From contig MSJH02000038.1 of the NCBI GenBank assembly GCA_001931875.2, positions 1 to 15,853 on the forward strand: a stretch of 15,853 nucleotides of DNA, given 5' to 3'. The translations under genes and the position numbers were made by a program. This document shows, piece by piece, positions 1 through 8,703 of the stretch. The notes below the pieces were generated by a model that made no database searches, was not told the origin of the DNA, and saw nothing but the letters and a program-made list of their open reading frames with translations. Numbering within the stretch: position 1 is the first letter of the stretch; each line of letters starts with the position of its first letter. The stretch is from Byssochlamys sp. IMV 00236. Taxonomy: Eukaryota; Ascomycota; Eurotiomycetes; Eurotiales; Thermoascaceae.

Positions 1-64
1 GTGCGGGTTTTTTTTTTTTTTTTTCCTTTTTCTCTCTCTCTTTTTTTTTGTTTTTTTCTGCATA
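1..64 (+). promoter_or_regulatory. Pyrimidine-rich leader before the IML2-like gene
   Basis: The stretch is almost pure T and C on the + strand and ends directly before the ATG at 65. Similar CT-rich tracts precede the starts of other genes here (about 13728-13800, and on the minus strand before 3414, 6955 and 10467), so it is probably the 5' UTR or transcription start region. The rest of the promoter lies outside the window. The long T run at 6-24 may be length-variable or a sequencing artefact. Confidence 0.5.
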
Positions 65-1988
65 ATGTTCCGTCATGTGTCAAAGATAGCACTCAAATAT
101 ACAACTTCGATATTCTCTCAGCCACAAGAACAACAGCAACAAAATATATCAGATATGAACAGTATTGAACTAGTCGAGCTCAAGAAGGGACTTGTAAGTC
201 TTTTTTTTATACAAACTTTTCTCCCCCACTTTTTGCTTATCCAAATCTTAGGACGCAATTTTCAATGATCAACTTGAAGAAGCAGAACGTATCTTTTTGA
301 CAAACAAGGATCATCAGCCTTTCCATGCATTTGGATATGCCCTTTTGACGTACGTCAAGGCGATTCTTTCCATGGAATCTGATCAAATTGATGAAGCTAT
401 TCGGTCTATTGAAATCGCAACCAAACTACTTTTGTCACCCACGCATAGCTCTATCCATTTCGAACTACTGACGGCACATTGCATCCTTTTATCCTCGTCA
501 CTTCAGTTTCTAAAGGATAGTTGGATAGATAATCTCAAGGCAGCTTATGAGATCAGAAAGGCTTATAAGCTATACGAACACCTATTTGAAATCATCCTGG
601 GCGTCCCTGTCTCCGCCTATAATAATTGCATGAACGGTGATGCAAGTGTCAATGTGCTTGAAAATGGAATCTATTTTGGTATAGGTATTTTTTGCTTGAT
701 CTTTTCACTTTTACCGTCCAAGGGTAATGAATAATATAATGCATCATAAGTGGTCTAATGTTTTTGATAGTTGCCAAAGTGTTGAATAGCCTAGGTTTTC
801 GGTTACCCAAATCACTTTCTATTCACTTGCTAAAGGAATCATGCGAGAGCAAGACCATGTATGCACCGTTGAGTTCGCTTGCGTTAGTCTACTATTATGT
901 CAATGTATGCATGTATCTGCGTCCAGAAACAGGACAGCTGCTGACTGCTCAATATATAAGAGAATCCTTGGAAAGGTTAAAATCAATATACCCCAACAAC
1001 CAGATGTGGAGCTTGCTTGAAGCAAAGCTCACGAAACAGCCTTCGAATCTACAAGACTGTTTACATTTACTAAACTCATCAAAGAAAACACTGCAGTGTA
1101 CAGATCAAGACGAAGGGGGTCCGATCATTCTATCTCTAGCAGACTATAGTCTGTTTCGACTGTTTGCTCTCTCTGAAGTAGGATGGTAAGAGAAAAAACA
1201 TTTGATTGTGGTCTGTGGTATCTTGATTGTTTTTTTTTTACAAGTTTTTCAACAGGATCCATATCTTCTCTGGTGACTATAACCGTGCAACTGAATCATT
1301 TTTCTGCTTGGAAAGTATGTCAAACTGGTCGCATCTCTTTTACCACTTTGTCGCGACTTGCTGTATGATCGCTGATGGCTTATATGATAAGGCAGCCCGT
1401 GAGGTACAGCAGTTGGTGCACATGTTTGAGATCAAAAAGAAGCATGATAGCCACAGTAGGTTTTCTGCAGGAGAGTTTTATGCGGAGGCAAAGATTAGTC
1501 AATGGAATAAGTACTCCAAGACATATGATATGTTCTTGAGATCTGTACTGGATGAACTCATTATTAACCCTTTGTGGGAGCTTGTCTATTTGTGGAACGG
1601 TGTATCCTATTGGTCTGAACCTGTGTTGAACAGTATCAAACAGCAATTGATATATACCATAGAAAGTCAAGACGAGCACAAGCGACCGTTTGCACTCTTG
1701 CTCATGGGCGTCATCTACAGAGACCGACTGAAGGATGTACAGCAAGCACATAGCTACTTTAACCGTGTTATCAATGAGTTTAGAAATGATTGGACTGTTC
1801 CTTATGCAATGTATGAAATTGCCTTTACATACAGTGTATCCCCAATTGAACAACAAGATAAAAAGACGCTGGTCATGGATTGGATAAAGCGTGCTGAAAA
1901 TTACTATGTGCAGACTAAATATGATCCAGAGTGGAGATTGTGTATGAAAATGAAATGTCAGCTTTTACTTGAATTGTTTGAAGAATGA
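65..1988 (+). CDS. IML2: IML2/TTC39-family TPR protein (4 exons, 582 aa)
   Basis: The coding exons are 65-193, 252-723, 771-1185 and 1256-1988. The introns are 58, 47 and 70 bp, all GT-AG, and intron 2 has a CTAAT branch site. The joined frame is open for 582 codons and ends at TGA 1986-1988. Residues about 33-90 match the opening of the family (a short 'LKKGLDAIFNDQLEEAERIF' helix pair, then 'HAFGYALLTYVKAI'). Residues about 182-200 carry the family-diagnostic 'FGIGIFCLIFSLLPSK' hydrophobic block. TPR-like helical repeats fill the C-terminal half ('GDYNRATESFF', 'HSYFNRVINEF'). The length equals animal TTC39 proteins (about 580-610) and is shorter than yeast Iml2 (731). In yeast the family is linked to inclusion-body clearance and lipid droplets; the biochemical activity is unknown. 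The first ATG after the CT-rich leader was chosen as start. A Gln-rich patch (PQEQQQQN) lies near residue 20. The gene is convergent with the phosphatase gene on the other strand. Confidence 0.93.
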
Positions 1989-2072
1989 AGACAAGTTATT
2001 GTATATGTTACATTGCAGACATCCTTTTATATGATTGTATACACAAGTATTGAATGTATAATATGAAAATAA

Positions 2073-3414
2073 CTAAAGAAAGTAGTCTGGTAAGGCACTC
2101 TTGTTTGGTGTATTTCTCGCTGCTTCCTGCTATAGAACACAATAAATATACAATAAAGTATCTTATTTTCTATATACCTGAGGTGCAGCATCAAACATTT
2201 TATATTCCGTATTCAAGTGCTCATCTAATTTGAGAATCGCTGCCACATTTCCACATCGATAGCAGTAGTTGGGTGCTGACCAAACAGTGACTATTTTATG
2301 GTCAAACATTGGCTTATATCCTTCCATGACCAATTGATGTGCGCGTGCAATAAAGTTTAATCCATTTGTACGTAAAAACTATGAAATATAAATATATGTA
2401 ATTCATAGTATAAATATATATGCTTACTGCTTCCACTACGTCTCCTCCAAATAAATAACCTGCGCCTCTTGGGCTATAACCCCAACCTTCGATTTCTACA
2501 AACAAGAGTTACTTTTGTCCAAATGAACTTTATTCATACCTTCTGGATCTGACCAAAGTAAATCACACATTGCTCCGTCATGAGGTACTTCTTGCTTTCT
2601 ATCAATTGTTCGTATCTATCATAAAACAGTTGAGATGACACTCGCTTTTTTTTTTTTTATCTTTCTTACTTGATCCAATGTATTTATGCTTGGAGAAAGT
2701 CCACCATGCACACATAGTACCTTATCATCAATAATAGCACTCAGTGTCAAAAAATCGAAAATGTCACAACAGTATCGCCAAACGGTAGCTGAACCATATT
2801 TACGAATACATTCATCATAAAATCCATATACTTGTGTGATCTGTCTACTCTCATGGTTTCCTCTAATCAATGTAATCCTATCAGGGTATCGAACTTTCAA
2901 AGCAAGTAACAACAAAAATGTTTCAACAGAATAATATCCACGATCGACAAAATCACCTAATTATTACTCTTTGTAAGAAAAAAAAACATATTAATTATTG
3001 CAAATAAATGTACCCATAAATAAGTAATTTGTCTCTGGACATTCTCCACCTACACGGAATAGTTCTTTCAAGTCATGAAATTGGCCTACGATGTGTCATT
3101 TGTTATACCATTGATATATATATAACCTGATGTATATTACCATGAATGTCGCCACAAATCTATAAGAGAGAGAGAGTTAATGGGCTTGCATATAACAAGT
3201 TGCTTATATATGTATTTACAGTAACAGGTGAATCTACTTTTTGTACATTGCTCTCTTCGATCAAAATCTCTGTTGCCTTTTCACATAGTTCCTTTACTTC
3301 CTTTTCTGAAATTATTTCTCCTCTTCTCAACTGTTCGAGTTGTCTTTTCGAATTCATCAGATCGCTTTTGTATAAATGATGATAAACAACGCACTACCTG
3401 TCAAGATCGTTCAT
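2073..3414 (-). CDS. PPP4C: Serine/threonine-protein phosphatase 4 catalytic subunit (9 exons, 306 aa)
   Basis: This is a PPP-family metallophosphatase, the PP4/yeast Pph3 type that acts in DNA-damage checkpoint recovery and other dephosphorylation steps. Exons on the minus strand are 3414-3398, 3343-3220, 3159-3141, 3085-3014, 2956-2670, 2615-2540, 2495-2428, 2378-2178 and 2129-2073. The eight introns are 48-67 bp and all GT-AG. The joined frame gives 306 aa against 307 in human PPP4C. Metal and catalytic motifs are complete: GDIHG 50-54, GDFVDRG 78-84, GNHE 110-113, HGG 161-163, RAH 233-235 and SAPNYCYR near 260. PP4-type features are the N-terminal '[12 protein letters not shown]' and '[13 protein letters not shown]', '[11 protein letters not shown]', and the carboxyl-methylation tail ending DYFL. 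The start at 3414 uses a 17-nt first exon, chosen because MNDLDR restores the conserved N-terminus. An in-frame ATG at 3357 inside intron 1 is an alternative. Only 84 bp separate its stop from that of the IML2-like gene. Confidence 0.97.
2127..2132 (-). promoter_or_regulatory. Tandem NAGNAG splice acceptor in the last PP4 intron
   Basis: The intron 8 acceptor reads TAGCAG on the minus strand. Splicing after the first AG adds one Gln (…APQ-Q-EAA…); splicing after the second omits it. Both products stay in frame, so the protein would be 306 or 305 aa. Confidence 0.6.
2141..2157 (+). terminator. Two candidate AATAAA poly(A) signals for the IML2-like gene
   Basis: AATAAA occurs on the + strand at 2141-2146 and 2152-2157. 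They are the first such hexamers downstream of the stop at 1988, and no closer one was seen. They lie inside intron 8 of the convergent phosphatase gene. If used, the two transcripts would overlap tail to tail. Confidence 0.35.
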
Positions 3415-3962
3415 TCTATGCTTATCTTTTTTTATTAAGAGAGAGAAAAATAATAAAAAAACTAATGCGGTGATTAAAAAGACTAGGAGATTCCCCCTTA
3501 AGAACATTACCCATTGATTTATTAAACATTGAGCATACTTATCAACACATCATGAAGGGACTTGATCTCCCAGCGTTTGATTCACTTTGTCAAACAGAGC
3601 ACGCATTGTTTTCCTTAATGCTACTGGTGTCCAAGATATATTCCTGGATTATGTGTGGGCTTTATGTCTAACTGGCTTGGCTCAATAAAGACTGTGATTA
3701 TGCAGAACACTGCACCGCAAGTTTGATGTATACATGCCCTCAATGCCGAGAGTTGCTCGTTATAGCCCTGATATATTTATAATTCAAAGTGTTGGACGGA
3801 AGAAAGAGGCAAAGAAAAATTAATCATGCTTGGAAGGAGGACATCGCTGACCAATGCGCATTTTACTGACAAGCATACATTTTTTGATACAGTGTATCAG
3901 CAGAGTCCTTGCTTCTTTTAAACAAGCTAGCTCTTCATACCTTCTTGACCTCATCGTTGCGT

Positions 3963-3976
3963 TGTGTGTGTGTGTG
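3963..3976. repeat. (TG)7 microsatellite
   Basis: This is a perfect dinucleotide run, followed at once by two copies of TAAATG. It lies in gene-free DNA and has no evident function. Confidence 0.9.
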
Positions 3977-4243
3977 TATGTAAATGTAAATGCCCAATGA
4001 CTGCAGCAGAAGCGCTGATTCGCTGTTCAAGCTTGGAGAATTTGGCCATGAAGACTGTAAGAGGCATAAAGATATTTCCCTCGTCTCTCATGCATTGTGT
4101 TTATTCAAGGTGATTTCCCTGCAGATATGCTTTATATAAACCAGTGATATATTTTATTAAACTTCCTATTAAGCGCTATAATAAAAAATCCGCCGGGATG
4201 CGATTAAAAAGAGACTAAACAACTCCTCTAAACTTGAGAGAGG

Positions 4244-4260
4244 AAAAAAAAAAAAAAAAA
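4244..4260. repeat. Poly(A) run of about 17 bp
   Basis: This homopolymer follows a purine-rich stretch. It could be the tail of a retroposed sequence, but no recognisable retroposed body was found upstream. Confidence 0.8.
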
Positions 4261-4959
4261 GTTCAAGAAAATGCTATAAACAGCTGACGAACTATTGAGG
4301 TAAGTAGTTTCATGAGGAAGGAAGCCGTACTGTTGAGGTTGGTCTGACTTTATGAGGATGGAGAGCAAATGATCGGTCAGTAAAACCGTCAAGAGTCAGC
4401 GTCGCGGAAACTCAAGCTTATAAGCTTATGGAGTATTGCAAAGGTCTACCTTCAGACAGTTCAATCAAAGGAGACCAGTGCAATTATGCTCTAGATTATG
4501 GGTATTCATAGAATTGGGTTAATGAACAACCTTTAACGACAGGGCATTGATCTACATTAATACTCTGTAAATAGTCAAGCACCTCTCAAAGTTATGTGGT
4601 CGGAACAACCGATTGATCTGACGGTCTAATCATTGCGGACGGGGGTATTTAGATCCATGAGTGCTGTGAACAGGGCAATGATGTATGCCCTGCTGTAGTC
4701 GACCGCGCATCAGCTGGCTGACAGGTAGACAACACTGGTTGGCAGCAGTATTTAAAATATCGGTTCCAAAAGATACCAGTAGTCTTTATATTAGTGTAAA
4801 TTCAAGTGCTTGGTCGTCCTTGTTTGTAAAATATCCTGCGTTATCCCCACGAAAAAGTATCAAAAGAATTGAAGGGCCATTTTTTCATTTTCATTTGTTG
4901 TGAATATGTTATTAACTTTTTATGTGTGTAAATACTATAAATATAATACATGTGTTACT

Positions 4960-6955
4960 TTAATTAAGCATGCCTGCAACAGAGGCAGACAACCAAGTAC
5001 TTATTGATCCACAAATCAAGGCAGAAATAGCCAATCTCGAGATATCGCCTGATCTAGTTGGAGCCAATGTGCTCAGCACACCCACTTGCATACCGACAGA
5101 TCCAAAATTGGCAAAACCACAGAGAGCATAGGTTGCCACAAGCTGAGAACGAACTGAGAGAAGACCCTTGTAGGTGGTGATCATTTCTTTGTAAGCAACA
5201 AATTCATTAGCCCAAATCTTGATGGCCATCAATCGACCGACAGAAACGAGATCTTTATCGTCAGCACCAATTAACCAAGCAACCTAATAGAAAATATAAT
5301 GAATATCATGTATCACACCCATTTATAAAAAATCTTACAGGAACAAAGACATAACCAGTAATCAATTGTAAGGTCAGATTTTCGATCGTGAGAAAATTAC
5401 CCAACCAGGTCAAGAAACCGTTAAAGGCATAAAGAAGGGCAAGGAGCGAAATTAAATTGGCCATAATCAAAAAGACAATCTCAATACCGACCTTGGCACC
5501 TTTACCAGCTGCGTGAAGGATGTTGGTGGTTTCGCCACCAGCGGAATAAGTAGGAATGACTTTCATGTGCTTGGCAATAGATTCTTCGGTTTCGGGGTAC
5601 CTGAGCTTTGAGACCGCGATAGAACAGGGAATGGACATGATACAGGAAGTCAACAGAGCTTCACCAGATACACCCATAGCCATATAACCATACAAGACGG
5701 AACCAGAGATGGTGGCAAAACCACAGGTAAGGACCATGTGGATTTCAGATTTGGTCAAATCCTTGATCAAGGGTTCAATGAGCAAAGCGTTTTCACAGGA
5801 ACCAAGGAAAGGCTATTCAAAAAAAAAAAAAATTTTTTTTGTTAGCGGACAATCGTGAACACGGATGGGTTTCACTTCAATGACTTACAGCGGCAATAGT
5901 AACAATGGATTCAGCTCCTGAGACGTCTAAAAGAGTAACAAAGATGACAGATAACTTCTTGATGATCCATTGAACAGCGCCTACATAGTAGAGCATTTGC
6001 ACAGTGGAGGCAAAGAAAATAATGGCAGGAAAGACAGTAAGAGCAAAGACACCTGAATTTGCGGCTGTGTCACCAAACACAAAATCAGAGCCAAACCAAG
6101 AGTAGTGCAGGTAACTCTCGGCAAAGGTTGACAACCATTGGAAAATGTCATGGCCTACGCTACATCTAAACACGAACAAGGCCAACACAAATTGCATAAA
6201 GATTGCAGTGGTGATTGTGTTCCATTGAACGGCCTTACGATGCTAAATAAGGGTATATAAAAATCAAAAGCGTATTCCCTACGGCCCTTATTCTTTTGAT
6301 AGTTTACCGCGGAAGTAATATAAGTTCCAAAAATGAACACAAAGAAGCCAACAAGAGCAATTAATCTTCTCAGTCTTGGTGATTCTTCTTTTTCTGGGAA
6401 GGAAAATACAGTGATGACGATGACAACGGTGACGATAATTGCCCAAGCAATAGTACGAACGCGGTGACTGAATCGTTTACATATAATATCGGATATGGAG
6501 CCGACAACATAGTTCCATGGGTTGGTGATGATGGTGGTAGGGACGTAGCAAAAGAATAAGAATAGTGTGATGTATAAATAAATAAGACCGAGGACCAATA
6601 ATTCTTGATTGTATCCTTTAGGAATCTGTAATGCGTAGGCAGCGCATAAGAAACCGGTTAAAATGAGCCAGCATGCAATGCTGCATCATCGTTGTTAGTT
6701 CATATCAATTAAAGAACAAATATGAACCTACTGAATGTATTTTCTAAATCTTGAATAAAAGGTTGGTTTTGTCTCTTCAGTGGAAGAAGTTTCATATTCT
6801 GCTTGTTCGACTACATTCATCTTTTCAAACACATAATTGGCTTGATCTGCCTTTTCATCATGGTATTCTGGAGTTGTAGAAGGGAAAGGGGGAGTAATCT
6901 GATCATTACTACTACTACTACTACTACTACTACTCGTCGTTTTATGTGCGTCCAT
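4960..6955 (-). CDS. Concentrative nucleoside transporter, CNT/SLC28 family (5 exons, 582 aa)
   Basis: This is probably an ion-coupled nucleoside importer of the plasma membrane. Exons on the minus strand are 6955-6732, 6680-6308, 6242-5889, 5812-5339 and 5283-4960. The introns are 51, 65, 76 and 55 bp, all GT-AG; intron 1 has a perfect ACTAAC branch site. The joined frame is 582 aa. Residues 1-74 are a hydrophilic N-terminus with nine consecutive Ser codons and acidic patches; the rest is strongly hydrophobic, multi-pass. The CNT signature [G/A]xKxxxNEFVAY is complete at 495-506 (AIKIWANEFVAY). The second substrate loop FANFGSVG is at 532-539, and 'TSGFATI/SGSV'-type sequence follows the first substrate loop. 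That first loop, GQTEAP in well-studied members, reads GSCENA at 321-326, so only Gly and Glu of the first four residues are kept. Length and N-terminal extension fit eukaryotic CNTs (600-690 aa) rather than bacterial NupC (about 400). The start at 6955 was chosen because it is the first in-frame ATG; further upstream only a TTG is in frame. Confidence 0.95.
5819..5840. repeat. A14/T8 tract inside transporter intron 3
   Basis: An A14 run abuts a T8 run close to the acceptor end of the intron, forming a perfect A8/T8 palindrome. A similar A12/T9 block lies upstream of the same gene at 7086-7106. Confidence 0.85.
6908..6934. repeat. Trinucleotide microsatellite encoding poly-Ser
   Basis: Nine perfect ACT repeats on + are AGT codons on -, encoding nine consecutive serines near the transporter N-terminus (residues about 8-16). 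Expansion or contraction keeps the frame, so the length of the Ser tract should vary between strains. Confidence 0.95.
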
Positions 6956-7033
6956 GATACAGAGGGAATCGGAAAGAAAAAGGGATAAATCAAACACTGC
7001 ATTAAATATTAAGGGCCTCTCCTGTCCAAACAA

Positions 7034-8034
7034 ATAAAAATTTTTTTATTGGAGAGTGAACCTATTAAATGTTAAACTTTCTATTAAAAAAAAAAAATTT
7101 TTTTTTCCAAACTAATCCATAGTTACTTAATTCATTGCCATGTTACGGAACGTCGTACATTCAATATAAATCGGGATAAGATAGTAAAATAAAAGAAGAC
7201 GATAGAGAAAAGGGTAGTAGGTTGATATGCTACTTTTGGAATCACATGGTACTACAGTCAAGGGTGATAACGGTCATTCTATAAGAACTGTTTATTGATA
7301 GGCTCTGTGTTCAATCACCTTAATACATATATACCCTGATTCTTTTTGCATCAGGCAAGGTATTATTATTTTTTTTCATTATAACCTTCATATGACTTTA
7401 TGCAGTAGCAATTCTTACGTAATTTTTCTCATGTAACCTATCGTGCACATACCTGATGCTTTTTTTTTTCTTTCTTGAGAAGATACTTTCATGGGTAACA
7501 CGATAAGTCCTATTCTTTGGATTAATACACCAAGCATATCTTTGGTCAGATGATCAAGACACTGACAGACTAAGATAAAAAGACTAGTTTAGCATTAACA
7601 AAAATGATAAATCGTTCTTTATTACGTCAAGGGAGCTCAGACTATTATTCTTCCAATGACAAGAAAGTAAAGAGCTACTAATCAAAAGGACTCCTTCATA
7701 TACTTGTTGTAAAAGAATAATCTGTTCAAATAAGGGAACTCGGTTTGTCCGGGGCCGAAAGTATTACTCAAATAAGCCAATAGCTCCTTTTTTATATATC
7801 ATAGTTTGCCTGTGTCAAGTGTAAAGAAGGCAACAAGTTGAATAATGCCTTTTCGAGTAAATTACTAACGCTCTTTTTCGAAAATACATTGGTACACTCA
7901 AACTATAATTGTTCGGCTTCATTTTAATAAACGATCATCTAGCTCTGATACTGTGCATATCTTTAATATAGTAACATGAAGTGATTTAGAAAAAGCATTA
8001 GTTTTCAATAAAGACAATAATAAAAGTCATTTCA
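7034..8034. other. Upstream region of the transporter; no gene seen
   Basis: This is AT-rich DNA with stops in all frames. It holds the A12/T9 palindrome at 7086-7106. Several GATA-type hexamers, such as TGATAA near 7265 and CGATAA near 7500, could serve a fungal GATA factor, but such words are common at this base composition. The 11-mer TAAAAAGACTA at 7576-7586 recurs elsewhere in the window. No TATA box was placed with confidence for the transporter. Confidence 0.5.
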
Positions 8035-8043
8035 AGAAAAATA

Positions 8044-8053
8044 TTTATTTATT
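8044..8053 (-). terminator. Overlapping AATAAA poly(A) signals for the minus-strand unit starting near 8.69 kb
   Basis: The minus strand reads AATAAATAAA here. About 43 nt upstream is a strong 3' splice-site-like element: a long pyrimidine tract ending in TTTTAG with AG at 8097-8096, preceded by GCTGAC. Together with the promoter at 8696-8703 this outlines a transcript of roughly 0.6 kb. Confidence 0.35.
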
Positions 8054-8690
8054 AAAGATTATTACTAAAAGCCAATGTTTTGTACCAACTAAAGCCTAAA
8101 AGGGAAGAAAAAAAAAGGTCAGCAACGGTGCCAAAAGACTTTTAAAGGTTCTGATTGTTGTTGTGGCGACATTCTTCAGGTCAGCCATTGATCATCAGAA
8201 CAGGGAATTCACAAAAACCATCAGACCATCAAATACCAGAGCAGCCTGCAATGGCCCACAATAGCAGATGTACCGTTGGGGTATGCATTAGCTGAGCCTT
8301 GTCAATTGTCCAACTAGCTTATGTACCCCTTTGCGCCAGCCAGACAGCAGGAAGCATCATCAAACAATCTGCCACAGTTGTGATCTTAGATAACTAGCTC
8401 CCAACTAACTACTAGCCCCCTGTAAAGGCTCCAATCCAATACCCATAACTCTCCTTTTAACTGCCTGAAAGCCTCCAGTTGAGTAATGAAACGAACGACT
8501 GTTGTCAATTCAGGACACGTATTGAGCATCATAGAAAGAGATTGCATAGAAAATCCTTGAACACACAATCATCGCCTTGCTGAGTCAGCTGATAAAAAAA
8601 CCTACCTTGACCAAAGAGAGCAACCAAAAAGAGTAAAAGAGAAAAGTGTAAAGATAAAATAAAGAGAGAGAAAAAGGATAAAGGCAAATT
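8045..8690 (-). ncRNA. Candidate minus-strand transcription unit of unknown nature
   Basis: A TATA box with a CT-rich stretch lies at the right end and AATAAA signals at the left end. Between them is a GC-richer block (about 8160-8570). The longest minus frame starting at an ATG runs from about 8547 to 8386 (53 codons, beginning MQSLSMML) and is not the first ATG of the presumed transcript. The first, at about 8569, opens only about 20 codons. No known protein or structural RNA was recognised. It may be a non-coding RNA, a short peptide gene, or the decayed remains of a gene whose promoter survives. Confidence 0.25.
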
Positions 8691-8703
8691 TCTCTCTTTT
8701 ATA
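8636..8703 (-). promoter_or_regulatory. TATA box plus CT-rich start region on the minus strand
   Basis: TATAAAAG lies at 8703-8696 on the minus strand, followed by about 55 nt that are almost all T and C on that strand. The layout is the same as before the secreted-peptide gene at 10.5 kb and the membrane-protein gene at 13.8 kb, but no convincing coding sequence follows. Confidence 0.5.

Larger units (their letters stand above)
3415..4959. other. Gene-free stretch between PP4 and the nucleoside transporter; possible coding relics
   Basis: The first about 60 bp hold the phosphatase leader (CT-rich on the minus strand). No gene with recognisable domains was found. Around 3500-3870 one + frame stays open in long segments with only two or three stops. 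At 4685-4903 a 72-codon + frame opens in a GC-richer patch (about 4300-4850); the minus strand there is also largely open between about 4634 and 4787. These could be decayed exons or transposon remnants, but neither strand gives a recognisable protein. Simple sequence includes (TG)7 at 3963-3976 and an A run at 4244-4260. Confidence 0.5.

Noticed and set aside
1380..1856. 158-codon open frame on the minus strand inside the IML2-like gene
   Set aside because: It lies wholly antisense to the conserved last exon, and its product has no family features. It is a shadow of the real gene.
4685..4903. 72-codon + frame as a real gene
   Set aside because: It has a stop immediately upstream, no TATA or CT-rich leader and no motif, and the opposite strand is nearly as open. 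It is mentioned only within the gene-free stretch.
6956..7033. N-terminal extension of the transporter to 7033
   Set aside because: The upstream codon is TTG, not ATG. The region is CT-rich leader in character, and the ATG at 6955 gives a normal N-terminus.
8160..8185. GTGGCGACATTC, identical to part of the PP4 GDIHG exon, as a sign of a PP4 retro-pseudogene
   Set aside because: The match is only 12-13 nt, and the flanks do not resemble PP4 on either side. Chance similarity is the simpler reading.
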